DNA from: Brachyspira hampsonii
Lineage (GTDB): Bacteria; Spirochaetota; Brachyspiria; Brachyspirales; Brachyspiraceae
Direction: 5' to 3'
DNA length: 64,000 bases
NCBI RefSeq assembly: GCF_001746205.1
Contig: NZ_MDCO01000012.1
Location: 801,075 to 865,074, forward strand
Shown here: in pieces, positions 52,125-60,852 of the stretch
Numbering within the stretch: the stretch's first letter is position 1
How the letters are laid out: every line of letters starts with the position of its first letter
Notes under the pieces: generated by a model
Seen by the model: only the letters and a program-made list of their open reading frames with translations
Told to the model about the DNA's origin: nothing
Databases searched by the model: none
Made by a program: the position numbers and the translations under genes

Positions 52125-52487
52125 AGATTCTATTTTTGTTATTAATTTATTTATATGAAGAGGATATTTCATACATATTATATTATGTTTTTTTGCTTCT
52201 TTTTCCAAGTCTATGTCTATATTTTCATATAAAAAGAATATAGTAAATTCATTAAAATTTGGAAGTTTTTTGAGTTCTGCAATGAATTCCATGATATTTA
52301 TCCATACAAGATTAGGATTGAATACCAAAATTTTTACACTGTATTTATATATTTTACTTATAAGTTCATATAAATTTTCAGCTATGAATACTTCTATTGA
52401 AGAACTTTCTAAGGCAGCTTTGATTTTATTTAATCTATTATTATCATCATCTATTATTATAGCTGAGTAATTCATAGGCAAACTCAT
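52119..52487 (-). CDS. Stand-alone receiver-like protein lacking the phospho-acceptor Asp
   Basis: CheY-like single domain of 122 residues. The acidic cluster IIIDDDNNRL near the start and the conserved Lys in ICMKYPLHINK are present, but the expected phospho-acceptor position reads ILVFNPNL, with Asn where Asp should be. It is therefore probably a pseudo-receiver that acts without phosphorylation. The 3' ends of this gene and the kinase gene overlap by six bases, so they are convergent. Start uncertain: ATG at 52487 or a second ATG four codons later; neither has a clear ribosome-binding site. Confidence 0.7.
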   Translation of the reverse strand: MSLPMNYSAIIIDDDNNRLNKIKAALESSSIEVFIAENLYELISKIYKYSVKILVFNPNLVWINIMEFIAELKKLPNFNEFTIFFLYENIDIDLEKEAKKHNIICMKYPLHINKLITKIESL

Positions 52488-52503
52488 TTATAGTAATTTA
52501 ATG

Positions 52504-52587
52504 TGCCGAGAGAGGGACTCGAACCCTCACTGAGTTGCCTCAGGCAGATTTTGAGTCTGCTGCGTCTACCAATTTCGCCATCTCGGC
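52504..52587 (-). tRNA. tRNA-Leu (anticodon CAA)
   Basis: Minus-strand cloverleaf: acceptor GCCGAGA / TCTCGGC with discriminator A, D-arm region GGCGAAATTGGTAGACGC typical of leucine tRNAs, anticodon stem GCAGA / TCTGC with loop CTCAAAA (anticodon CAA), a long variable arm, and T-loop TTCGAGT. It is 84 bases; the CCA end is not encoded. Confidence 0.95.
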
Positions 52588-52754
52588 AGTATGTCATATA
52601 AGGACATGTAAATTTAATTTTTTTAATGCCTAAATTATAAATTATACTGAATAAAAATCAAGTATTAATATGGTATATTTTTTCTTTTTTTGCGTATATA
52701 TGTTTTATTTATTGTAAAATATGGTAAAATATCTTATAATGAAGGTTGTTTATT

Positions 52755-53765
52755 ATGAAGATTACATTAGATATGTCTATATCAAAACTTCTTGATGCTT
52801 TTGACAGGGAATTTGGAGTATCTTTGGGAATATATAAAGGTGCACACAAATCTGACAATATTAAATTATTTGAAATATCTGACCCTAGAAAAAATCAAAA
52901 AGCATTTATAGTTATTAATAAAGATACTAGTGTAGAAAGTGCTGAAGCTATGTTCAGAAATACATTCGGAATCAGAGTTCAGATAAAGGATAGGAATGGA
53001 AATACCGTAAGTCAGGAAAGCACATTAGGCGGAATTAGAAAATTAGATAAGGGATTTAATAATAATGATGAGAATAATATTAATCTTATAGATAATGATG
53101 ATGATGAAGAAATAAATGATAACTCAGATGATGAAAATAAAAAAAAGAAGAAAAAAAAATCATATTTTTTAAAGCCTAAAACAGTTAAACATACTGTAGA
53201 AGATAAAATAAAGGAGATAGATAAATATTATTTAGGATTTCAGAGATCTGAGAGATATAGATCTATGCTTAATCTTTTATCATGTATGGAAGAAGCTAAA
53301 TTGACATATCCGGAATCTAAAGAACTTACAGATCATATTGAGGAGATAAAGTCAAAATCTTTAAATATATCGAATTTAAGCATAAAAAAAAGAAGATTTG
53401 CTATATTGGTATTAATTATAATAACTTCTATTTTATCATTAATAGGTGTAGGTACTTGGGGATATAACCTTTATAAAAATATAAAAAAAGACAGAGAAGC
53501 AGACAGTATAATACAGGAAATAGATAATTTAAGGATTAGAAAAGGTTCTCTAATGGAAAGCGGAAACATATCCGAAGCTAATGCCATAGATGAGAGTATA
53601 AATTCAAAATCAGCAAGACTTAATAGCATACAAAATGAGAATGCAGTTTCTATAGCTAATTATTTTATAATATTAGCATTATTTTTTGCTGTAATATTAG
53701 CGATGTTTATACTTAGGCTTAATAAATATAATGTAACATCAATAAGATTTGGAAAAAATACATAA
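52755..53765 (+). CDS. Two-helix membrane protein of unknown function
   Basis: I do not recognise the family by name. Residues 1-95 form a domain with two similar halves, LLDAFDREFGVSLGIYKG and AEAMFRNTFGIRVQIKDRNG, followed by TLGGIRKL. An acidic Asn/Asp linker (about 100-140), a Lys run, a helical part (about 155-210) and two membrane helices (about 215-240 and 295-320) enclosing a coiled-coil segment follow. ATG at 52755 was chosen over a TTG nine bases upstream because GAAGG precedes it. It stands between tRNA-Leu and the HD-GYP gene; the context gives no role. Confidence 0.65.
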   Translation: MKITLDMSISKLLDAFDREFGVSLGIYKGAHKSDNIKLFEISDPRKNQKAFIVINKDTSVESAEAMFRNTFGIRVQIKDRNGNTVSQESTLGGIRKLDKGFNNNDENNINLIDNDDDEEINDNSDDENKKKKKKKSYFLKPKTVKHTVEDKIKEIDKYYLGFQRSERYRSMLNLLSCMEEAKLTYPESKELTDHIEEIKSKSLNISNLSIKKRRFAILVLIIITSILSLIGVGTWGYNLYKNIKKDREADSIIQEIDNLRIRKGSLMESGNISEANAIDESINSKSARLNSIQNENAVSIANYFIILALFFAVILAMFILRLNKYNVTSIRFGKNT

Positions 53766-53883
53766 GTTTATAATTAGTATAAAATTTTATATATATAAAT
53801 TAACATAATTTTACTTGATAATATATAACTATATGATATTATATCTTTAATATAATGATTTATTATTTATAGTGAGGAACTAA

Positions 53884-55023
53884 ATGCCAAAGATTATTAT
53901 ACCATTAAATGAAGTAAAAGAAGGAATGAAAGTAGCCAGCAATATATATAATAGTGATGAAAAAAGAATCGTAGATATTGGTACTGTAATTACAAAAGAC
54001 ATTATAGAAACTTTAAAAAGAAATTCTATTACTACAATTAGTGTAATGGAGCTTTTGGATTTAAAAAAAGAAAATACTGTTAATACTTCAGGAGACGGAA
54101 AAAAAGCTGTATTAAGAGGCGTAATAGAAGAGAATGGAAAAAAAATATTGAAAATAGATAGTCAGGAGGTTGCTAAAAAACAGGAGGCTGCTATAGAAAA
54201 AACTAAGTCATTGTATGAAACAGCTAAGAACGGCGGCGGAATAGATTTTGACTCTATGAAAAAGGAAGTTAATACTATGCTTTCTTCTATTGTTGAAAAT
54301 AAAGATGCTCATTCATATCTTTCTATGTTAAAAAGAAAAGATGAAACTATGTATAAGCATGCTGTTGATGTAGCGACATTAGCGGCTATTACTGCCGGTG
54401 AATTAAATCTTACTAAAGTTGATATGTCTAATATTATGCTTGGTGCTTTAGTACATGATATAGGAAAAGTTCTTATACAGGAAAGTTTGCTTTCAAAAGT
54501 TAATCTTACTAAAGAAGAAGAAGCTATATTAAAAAAACATCCTACTCAAGGTTATAAATTGGTAAAAAGAGATAATTTAGATGACAATATAGCAGATATC
54601 GTATTAGAACATCATGAAAAATATGATGGAACAGGATATCCGTTTCAAAAAGACAATAAAGACATAAGTTTATATAGTAAAGTAGTATCTATTTGTAATA
54701 CTTTTAATAATTTGATAACTAAAGGCGAACATGGTGTTCCATGCACTCCGGATAAAGCTGTAAAAATCATTATATCTTTAGCAAAAAAAGATTTTGACAG
54801 CGATGTTGTCAAAGCATTCCAAAAGGCGGTTGGATTTTACCCTAATAACACAAGAGTAAAACTTTCAAATGGAAGTATAGCAAGAGTCATAGAACAAAAC
54901 CCTAATTTACCTTTAAGACCTGTACTATCTATTGTTAAGCATCTTGATGGTACTGTTAGCGATGGATTAGAGGTTATTGATTTGTCTGTATCTAGTGATT
55001 TATTTATTAAAGAAATAATGTAA
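53884..55023 (+). CDS. HD-GYP domain protein (probable c-di-GMP phosphodiesterase)
   Basis: Cytosolic HD-GYP protein, in other bacteria a cyclic di-GMP phosphodiesterase. The 379 residues start with a short beta domain common in this class (PLNEVKEGMKVASNIYNSDE), then a helical linker, and the HD-GYP core: YKHAVDVATLAAI, LGALVHDIGKVLI, LKKHPTQGYKLV and EHHEKYDGTGYPFQ. All metal ligands seem present. A C-terminal beta domain follows (KLSNGSIARVIEQNPNLPLRPVL). TGAGGAAC precedes the ATG. It does not overlap its neighbours and lies convergent with a small membrane-anchored gene. Confidence 0.93.
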   Translation: MPKIIIPLNEVKEGMKVASNIYNSDEKRIVDIGTVITKDIIETLKRNSITTISVMELLDLKKENTVNTSGDGKKAVLRGVIEENGKKILKIDSQEVAKKQEAAIEKTKSLYETAKNGGGIDFDSMKKEVNTMLSSIVENKDAHSYLSMLKRKDETMYKHAVDVATLAAITAGELNLTKVDMSNIMLGALVHDIGKVLIQESLLSKVNLTKEEEAILKKHPTQGYKLVKRDNLDDNIADIVLEHHEKYDGTGYPFQKDNKDISLYSKVVSICNTFNNLITKGEHGVPCTPDKAVKIIISLAKKDFDSDVVKAFQKAVGFYPNNTRVKLSNGSIARVIEQNPNLPLRPVLSIVKHLDGTVSDGLEVIDLSVSSDLFIKEIM

Positions 55024-55026
55024 TAT

Positions 55027-55359
55027 TTAATATTTTAATTTTTGTTTTTTAGATAAAAGACGAGTTAAATATTTTAATTCATATTTTGAATAGTAATCTT
55101 TCACCATTGTAACTCCTCTTTTATTAAAAAAAGAAAAATATTTATATTTTTCTAATGTAGATAAAAGCTGTGAGAAATGTTCTTTTTCTAATCTAAAAGC
55201 TGCTGAAACTTCTTCCAAAGAATATAATTTATTTTCATCTTTGAAATATTTATTTAAAAATTTATTTGATTTTACTGTTGTACGAATATTATCAATAATT
55301 ATTTTTATAATTAAAGCTATAATAAATAATATTAATGGATATTGTATTATTTTGGGCAT
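55027..55359 (-). CDS. Small membrane-anchored protein with winged-helix-like C-terminus
   Basis: I do not recognise this 110-residue protein. One N-terminal membrane helix (about 6-26) precedes a cytoplasmic helical region LYSLEEVSAAFRLEKEHFSQLLSTLEKYKYFSFFNKRG that looks like a winged-helix fold, without any clear DNA-binding signature. The first ATG (55359) lies just after the cheX stop; a TTG at 55365 overlapping it is an alternative. It is the second gene after cheX, so probably co-transcribed. Confidence 0.6.
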   Translation of the reverse strand: MPKIIQYPLILFIIALIIKIIIDNIRTTVKSNKFLNKYFKDENKLYSLEEVSAAFRLEKEHFSQLLSTLEKYKYFSFFNKRGVTMVKDYYSKYELKYLTRLLSKKQKLKY

Positions 55360-55361
55360 TA

Positions 55362-55835
55362 TCAATTAGCTTGATTAAATAAAATTAAGTTCATAAATAT
55401 TTCACCTAATTCAGTTTTATAACTTATAGATAATATTTTATCATTTTCCTTTTCCAGCATAGACATCTGTTCGCTCATAAGTATAGCAGGAGGAGTCATA
55501 TCTAAATCTATATGTTTTGTTGATAAATCATTTATAGCACTTCCAGCAACCATATTAACAAATTCTTTAATAGTGGCAATAAATATATCGTCTATTGTAG
55601 TTATAGATTCCATATTAAGAACTGAAGCTAATTTAAAAGCGGTTGCTTTGCTCATATTAAACATAAGTCTTCCGCTTAAATCTCCTGTGATACCTACAAA
55701 TACTATAACGCCTCCGACATGATTTGCGTTTCTGTATATTCTTACATCGCCTTTTCCAACTTTTGAATTGAAATAACTTTTTAATATAATTACTGTACCT
55801 TTGCTGAAAGCATTTACTACATCTAAATCAAACAT
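55362..55835 (-). CDS. cheX: CheX-type chemotaxis phosphatase
   Basis: Dephosphorylates CheY-P; spirochaetes use CheX where enterics use CheZ. The 157 residues show GVIVFVGITGDLSGRLMFNMSKATAFKLASVLN and the active-site helix TIKEFVNMVAGSAINDLS (the Glu-x-x-Asn pair). The C-terminal strands follow the CheX fold. GGTGTT precedes the ATG. It is not beside other chemotaxis genes, but the motor switch genes are 6 kb downstream. Confidence 0.85.
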   Translation of the reverse strand: MFDLDVVNAFSKGTVIILKSYFNSKVGKGDVRIYRNANHVGGVIVFVGITGDLSGRLMFNMSKATAFKLASVLNMESITTIDDIFIATIKEFVNMVAGSAINDLSTKHIDLDMTPPAILMSEQMSMLEKENDKILSISYKTELGEIFMNLILFNQAN

Positions 55836-56036
55836 ATAAATAACACCATATAATTTATTTTGTAATAATAATCGGAAATAAATATCATATTCTTAAGAGT
55901 ATACTACTATTATACAAATATTCAAGTAAAAAATACAATTATTATATATTAATTAACAGAAATCTTGACTACAAATAAAAAGAATGATATCATTAAATAA
56001 AATTATATAGTATATAAAATAGTAACCGATAATATT

Positions 56037-56354
56037 ATGAGAGATAGAATACTTTGTTTATCTTTTACATTATTGATATTTGTATTTGGTATATTTATAA
56101 ATCTTTTTTATAAAACTAATAATACAAATAATAAACTAATTAGTATTACAGTAAAAGGAGCGGTTGTTAATCAAGGAGTATATTTTTGTAAATATGGCAT
56201 TTCAGTATCCGAAGTTTTAGAAATTTGCGGAGGAATGACTGAGCTTGGATATTTGCCGGTTGGGTTTGATTATAATATGCCTATAACCAATGATACTACG
56301 ATTAATATACAAAAAAGATATTCAACTATAAGAAAAAATTATGAAGAGAATTGA
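56037..56354 (+). CDS. Small membrane-anchored SLBB-domain protein
   Basis: The 105 residues have one N-terminal helix (about 5-25), then an SLBB (soluble ligand-binding beta-grasp) domain: ISITVKGAVVNQGVYFCKYG and ISVSEVLEICGGMTELGYLP, the pattern of ComEA N-terminal and polysaccharide export proteins. It may bind a glycan or peptide outside the membrane. There is no clear ribosome-binding site. Its stop overlaps the TTG start of the giant acidic protein, so translation of the two is coupled. Not a ComEA, since there is no helix-hairpin-helix. Confidence 0.75.
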   Translation: MRDRILCLSFTLLIFVFGIFINLFYKTNNTNNKLISITVKGAVVNQGVYFCKYGISVSEVLEICGGMTELGYLPVGFDYNMPITNDTTINIQKRYSTIRKNYEEN

Positions 56355-59300
56355 TAGTGGAAAAAGAATTCGCTAGTATTTTTGAAAGTAATAAAGAAAT
56401 CTCGCTCGATGAGTATGAAATAAATAAACTTCTAGATAAAACTATAGAAATTAATGAAAATGAATTTCCTGTAATATCTATAGGGAATTCTGATAAAGAA
56501 AGTCCTAAAATATTAGCTACAATCACTACTAAAGAATATGAAGAAAGAGATAATTCTGAAAATATCAATTTGGAAGGCAGCGAAGAAATAACTAATAATG
56601 CTTATTCAGATGAAGAAACAAAAAAATATAAAAATCTTCAGGAAACTTTAAGCCTATCAGAAAATGATATAGAATCGGCAGGCGAAATAGTTGATTCTGA
56701 AATAGATATGTCCAGCTTATTTCCTAATTCTAATAATAGCCCTAAAATTGAAGAAGAAGAACCAGAAAAAAACAAGTCAGAGTTAACGGAAGAACAGTCT
56801 GAAATAATCAATAACATATATTCTGAAGAAGAGAATGATATACATAAAGAATCTGAAGAAGAATCTTTAGAGGGTTATGAATTAAGCAATATTGAAACGG
56901 TTGAAGATTTTAGTTTAGATGAGAGTTTCAAAAAAGTTTATGTATCAGAATATAGTGATGAAGATTTATTATATAATCAGTTAGAAGGTGATTCTGAAGA
57001 TTCGTCTAATTCTGAAAATATTGAAGATGAAAACTTTAATGCAGAAGAGTTAAAGAGTTTAGATAATACTATAAAAGAATTGAAAATTGATAATGAAGAA
57101 GATGTTGATATAGAAAATTTAATTGGTGCAGATAATTTTTCAAATTTGGAAGAAGATATTAAAGATGAGAGTATTCGTTTAGGCGAAACAGATTTAAATA
57201 ACTTAGAAGATACTCTAAAAAATTTATCAAATAATCAAAATACTTCATCTAAAGATCTTAATATAGAAGATTTAATATCTTTTGAGCATCTTAATAACTC
57301 AGAGGAATATTCTGATACTCAGGAAGAAGAAGAATCCAAGTTAGAGATGAAAGAGTATACAGATGAAGAACTTCTTGATTCTGATAATATATTAGAAGAA
57401 GAAACATCAGGAAACGAAGTTGCTGAAGAGCCTGAAAAAAATATTGAATCACAATCATCTTTAGAAGAATCAGAAAGTACAAAAGAAGCTGCTCCCTCAG
57501 AAGAAGAATCTGAATTAGAGATGAAAGAGTATACAGATGAGGAGCTTCTTGATTCTGATAATATATTAGAAGAAGAAACATCAGGAAACGAAGTTACTGA
57601 AGAGCATGAAAAAAATAGTGAGTCTCAATCATCTTTGGAAGAATCAGAAAATATAGAAAAAGAATTAATTGATGAAGGTTTATCTGCTTTAGAAGAATTA
57701 GAAAATATAGAAAAAGAATATTTAAAAGATTCTGATGCTTCAGAAATTGATAATGAATTATCATTAGATAAATATACATTAATTGAATTGGAAGATGGAA
57801 CAAAAATAAAAAGAACTTCTTATGCAAAAGATAATATAGATGTTGATGATGCTGAATTTTCTGCCGAACAAAATTATGTTGTTCAGCATATATATTCAGA
57901 AGAACAAGATATTCTTATGAAAGAAGTATCTGAAAAAGATGCTCTTACAGAGGAAGAATTAGAAGATATTGATTGTGTTGAAGAATTTGATTTAAGTACA
58001 TTTTTTAGTAATCAGAAAATTGATAATAATAATGATGATGAAATAGAGGTACCAGATTTATACGATGATATTTCTGTAATTGCTGATAATGATGATTCAT
58101 CAGTAATAGATGAAGTATTGGAGTTGCCTGAAATAGATGATGAAGAACCTAAAGAAGTAAATTTAATAAAAGAAGATAATCTAAAAGAAGATGAAATAAA
58201 CATACAATATAATGATAGAAATGTTGTAGTTCCAGATATAGATAATGTTGATTATATAGATGAATCTAATTATATAACAGAAATAGATAATGATGATGAT
58301 ATAATACAATTATCTGGAAATGAACTTGATTTAATAACTAGAGATGTTGAAATAGAATCTTCATCAAATGAAGAAAATATCACAGATGACTACAGAGAAA
58401 ATAATTATACTATGTCAAAAATATCTGATGAAGAGTTGGAAGAGATAGATGACGGTTATGTAAATAATAATGAAGAAGATATCACAGATGACTACAGAGA
58501 AAATAATTATACTATGTCAGAAATATCTGATGAAGAGTTGGAAGAAATAAAAGATAAAGAATTAATTGATGAGTTAGAAGCAGAAGATATAAAAGAAGAA
58601 ATATCATCAGCTATAGAAGAGTTAGAAGAAGCAAAACTAGATGAATTGATATCAGAATCTCAAGAAGAAGTAAAAGCAGATATTCAAGAAGAATCAAAAC
58701 AAGAAGAAATAACTCCAGAATATCATGAAGAAGTAGAATCATATAGTGAAGAACCTAAGGAAGAAGATGTACAAGAATATGCTAATGAACCTCAAGAAGA
58801 AGTAAAAGCAGATATTCAAGAAGAATCAAAACAAGAAGAAATAACTCCAGAATATCATGAAGAAGTAGAATCATATAGTGAAGAACCTAAGGAAGAAGAT
58901 GTACAAGAATATACTAATGAACCTCAAGAAGAAATAAAAGCAGATACTGAAGAGTTCAAGGAAGAAGCACAAGAAGAGATAATTAATAATGAAGAAGATC
59001 TTACAGAAGAAGAAAAAGAATTCTATAAAAGTTATTTATCTAATTCTTCAGATAATATTGAAGCAAAAGAAGAATTGCAAGAGGAATCACCAGAGGAAGT
59101 AAAAGCAGAAGAAATAATTCCAGAATCTCAAGAAGAAGAATTGAAAGAAGATATATCAGAACCTCAAGAAGAATCAGAGGAAGAAGATTCATCAATAGAG
59201 TCTATATCTGATACTGTTGAAAAAGAAGAAACTCCTGAATTAACTAATGATTACATATCTAAGATGTATAATGATTATTTGCAAAATCAAGAATCTAATA

Positions 59301-60781
59301 ATGATGAAGATGTTTCAAATAATGATTATATATCTAAATTTCAGAAGATGAATGAAGAGTATGAAGAGAGTAAGAAAGAAATCGAGATAAAAGAATCAGA
59401 ACCAGCAGAAGAAATAACTCCAGAATCTCAAGAAGAAGAATTGAAAGAAGATATATCAGAACCTCAAGAAGAATCAGATAAAGAAGATTCATCAATAGAG
59501 TCTATATCTTATACTGTTGAAAAAGAAGAAACTCCTGAATTAACTAATGATTACATATCTAAGATGTATAATGATTATTTGCAAAATCAAGAATCTAATA
59601 ATGATGAAGATGTTCCAAATAATGATTATATATCTAAATTTCAGAAGATGAATGAAGAGTATGAAGAGAGTAAGAAAGAAAGTGATAAAGAATCAGAACC
59701 CGCAGAAAAATTGCGAGAGGAATCAACTTCTGAATCATCAGAAGAAGCGAAAGCAGAAGAAATAACTCCAGAATCTCATGAAGAAGTAGAAGAAGAGATA
59801 ATCAGTAATGAAGAAGATTTGACAGAAGAAGATAAATCTATGATAGAAGGCTATTTGGATAAAGTAGATAGTTCATCAGAAGATTTAACGGAAGAAGAAA
59901 AAGAATTATATCAAAATTATTTATCCAATTCTTCAGATAATATTGAAGTAAAAGAAGAATTGCAAGAAAAATCATCTGGGGAAACAGACACAAAAGAAAT
60001 AAAAGAAGAATCATCTACTGAATCATCAGAGGAAACAAATATAGAAGAAATAACTCAAGAACCTCAGGAAGAAAAAGTAGAAGAAGATATTCAAGAAGAT
60101 GAATTACATGACGAAGATTATAATAATGAATTAAAAGAAGAAGTAAGCGATGAAGAATTAGAAGATCTTGTATATATAAATAATGTTCAAATAGATGAAA
60201 TAAGAGATTCTGATTTGAATATGCTTGAAAATATCATTAAAGGTAATGATGAAGACGGTGTAGAACTTATAAAAATAAGTGACAAAATAAATGAAAATAA
60301 TACTAAAGAAGATAATACTAAAGCAAAATCCATAGAAAATTTTGATTCTATGGAAGAGCTTTTAAATAAGGAGACGAATATGTCTGAAGAAAAAGAATTA
60401 GAAACTATTGATAAAGAAAATCTAGATAATAATGTAGCAGTTGAAGAAGAATTTAGTTTGGGTGATGATAATGAGCCTATACTAATGGAAGATAGAAAAC
60501 ATACTGAAGATGAAGAAGAAGATTTTGACGGAGAAATTACTCAATCTGATTTAGATTATGCCATTAAATTATTTGAATCTGAAGAGGCTAGCGGTAATAC
60601 TAATGAGTATAGTTCTAAAGCTGATATACTATTATCAGAAAATGAAATTAATAAATTTAAGAAACTTTTCGGATATTTCAAAAATATTGTAGAAAAAATG
60701 TCTCCTGAAGATTTGAATGATTTTTCAAAAACAGAGTTCTATGATATGTATTCATCTCTATTTAGAAAATTCGGTGATTGA
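56351..60781 (+). CDS. Giant acidic repeat protein, 1476 residues
   Basis: Unknown function. A soluble protein without signal peptide or membrane helix, dominated by Glu, Asp, Ser and Asn. Several in-frame duplications are visible: a 58-codon unit containing EMKEYTDEELLDSDNIL (57.34 and 57.51 kb), a 34-codon unit with ITDDYRENNYTMS (58.38 and 58.48 kb), a 44-codon unit (58.66 and 58.79 kb) and a 100-codon unit (59.1 and 59.4 kb). The last 60 residues (LLSENEINKFKKLFGYFKNIVEKMSPEDLNDFSK) look like a small folded helical domain. EMKEYTDEELLDSDNIL is shared, with conservative changes, with the membrane protein at 44400-47150. The TTG start at 56351 overlaps the SLBB stop; a GTG at 56357 is an alternative. 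A scaffold or linker role is inference. Confidence 0.8.
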   Translation: MIVEKEFASIFESNKEISLDEYEINKLLDKTIEINENEFPVISIGNSDKESPKILATITTKEYEERDNSENINLEGSEEITNNAYSDEETKKYKNLQETLSLSENDIESAGEIVDSEIDMSSLFPNSNNSPKIEEEEPEKNKSELTEEQSEIINNIYSEEENDIHKESEEESLEGYELSNIETVEDFSLDESFKKVYVSEYSDEDLLYNQLEGDSEDSSNSENIEDENFNAEELKSLDNTIKELKIDNEEDVDIENLIGADNFSNLEEDIKDESIRLGETDLNNLEDTLKNLSNNQNTSSKDLNIEDLISFEHLNNSEEYSDTQEEEESKLEMKEYTDEELLDSDNILEEETSGNEVAEEPEKNIESQSSLEESESTKEAAPSEEESELEMKEYTDEELLDSDNILEEETSGNEVTEEHEKNSESQSSLEESENIEKELIDEGLSALEELENIEKEYLKDSDASEIDNELSLDKYTLIELEDGTKIKRTSYAKDNIDVDDAEFSAEQNYVVQHIYSEEQDILMKEVSEKDALTEEELEDIDCVEEFDLSTFFSNQKIDNNNDDEIEVPDLYDDISVIADNDDSSVIDEVLELPEIDDEEPKEVNLIKEDNLKEDEINIQYNDRNVVVPDIDNVDYIDESNYITEIDNDDDIIQLSGNELDLITRDVEIESSSNEENITDDYRENNYTMSKISDEELEEIDDGYVNNNEEDITDDYRENNYTMSEISDEELEEIKDKELIDELEAEDIKEEISSAIEELEEAKLDELISESQEEVKADIQEESKQEEITPEYHEEVESYSEEPKEEDVQEYANEPQEEVKADIQEESKQEEITPEYHEEVESYSEEPKEEDVQEYTNEPQEEIKADTEEFKEEAQEEIINNEEDLTEEEKEFYKSYLSNSSDNIEAKEELQEESPEEVKAEEIIPESQEEELKEDISEPQEESEEEDSSIESISDTVEKEETPELTNDYISKMYNDYLQNQESNNDEDVSNNDYISKFQKMNEEYEESKKEIEIKESEPAEEITPESQEEELKEDISEPQEESDKEDSSIESISYTVEKEETPELTNDYISKMYNDYLQNQESNNDEDVPNNDYISKFQKMNEEYEESKKESDKESEPAEKLREESTSESSEEAKAEEITPESHEEVEEEIISNEEDLTEEDKSMIEGYLDKVDSSSEDLTEEEKELYQNYLSNSSDNIEVKEELQEKSSGETDTKEIKEESSTESSEETNIEEITQEPQEEKVEEDIQEDELHDEDYNNELKEEVSDEELEDLVYINNVQIDEIRDSDLNMLENIIKGNDEDGVELIKISDKINENNTKEDNTKAKSIENFDSMEELLNKETNMSEEKELETIDKENLDNNVAVEEEFSLGDDNEPILMEDRKHTEDEEEDFDGEITQSDLDYAIKLFESEEASGNTNEYSSKADILLSENEINKFKKLFGYFKNIVEKMSPEDLNDFSKTEFYDMYSSLFRKFGD
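59107..59681 (+). repeat. 300-bp in-frame tandem duplication in the acidic repeat protein
   Basis: The sequence from about 59107 to 59381 recurs exactly 300 bases later (59407-59681) with a few scattered differences. Because the spacing is 100 codons, the frame is kept. Both copies encode a run containing NDYISKMYNDYLQNQE and NDYISKFQKMNEEYEE. Confidence 0.9.
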
Positions 60782-60799
60782 AATTAATTTTTACAAAAT

Positions 60800-60828
60800 A
60801 AAAAAGGACTTTTAATAAGTCCTTTTTT
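60800..60828. terminator. Bidirectional intrinsic terminator
   Basis: A 12-bp stem AAAAAAGGACTT / AAGTCCTTTTTT (60800-60811, 60817-60828) with loop TTAAT lies between the acidic repeat gene (+) and pyrR (-). Both strands end in a T-run, so it can serve both genes. Confidence 0.92.
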
Positions 60829-60852
60829 ATTGCAAATAATATATATATTTTT

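Noticed and set aside
57291-57827. Two minus-strand ORFs rich in Leu and Phe opposite the acidic repeat gene
   Set aside because: They are antisense shadows of Glu/Asp/Lys-rich coding sequence, without ribosome-binding sites.
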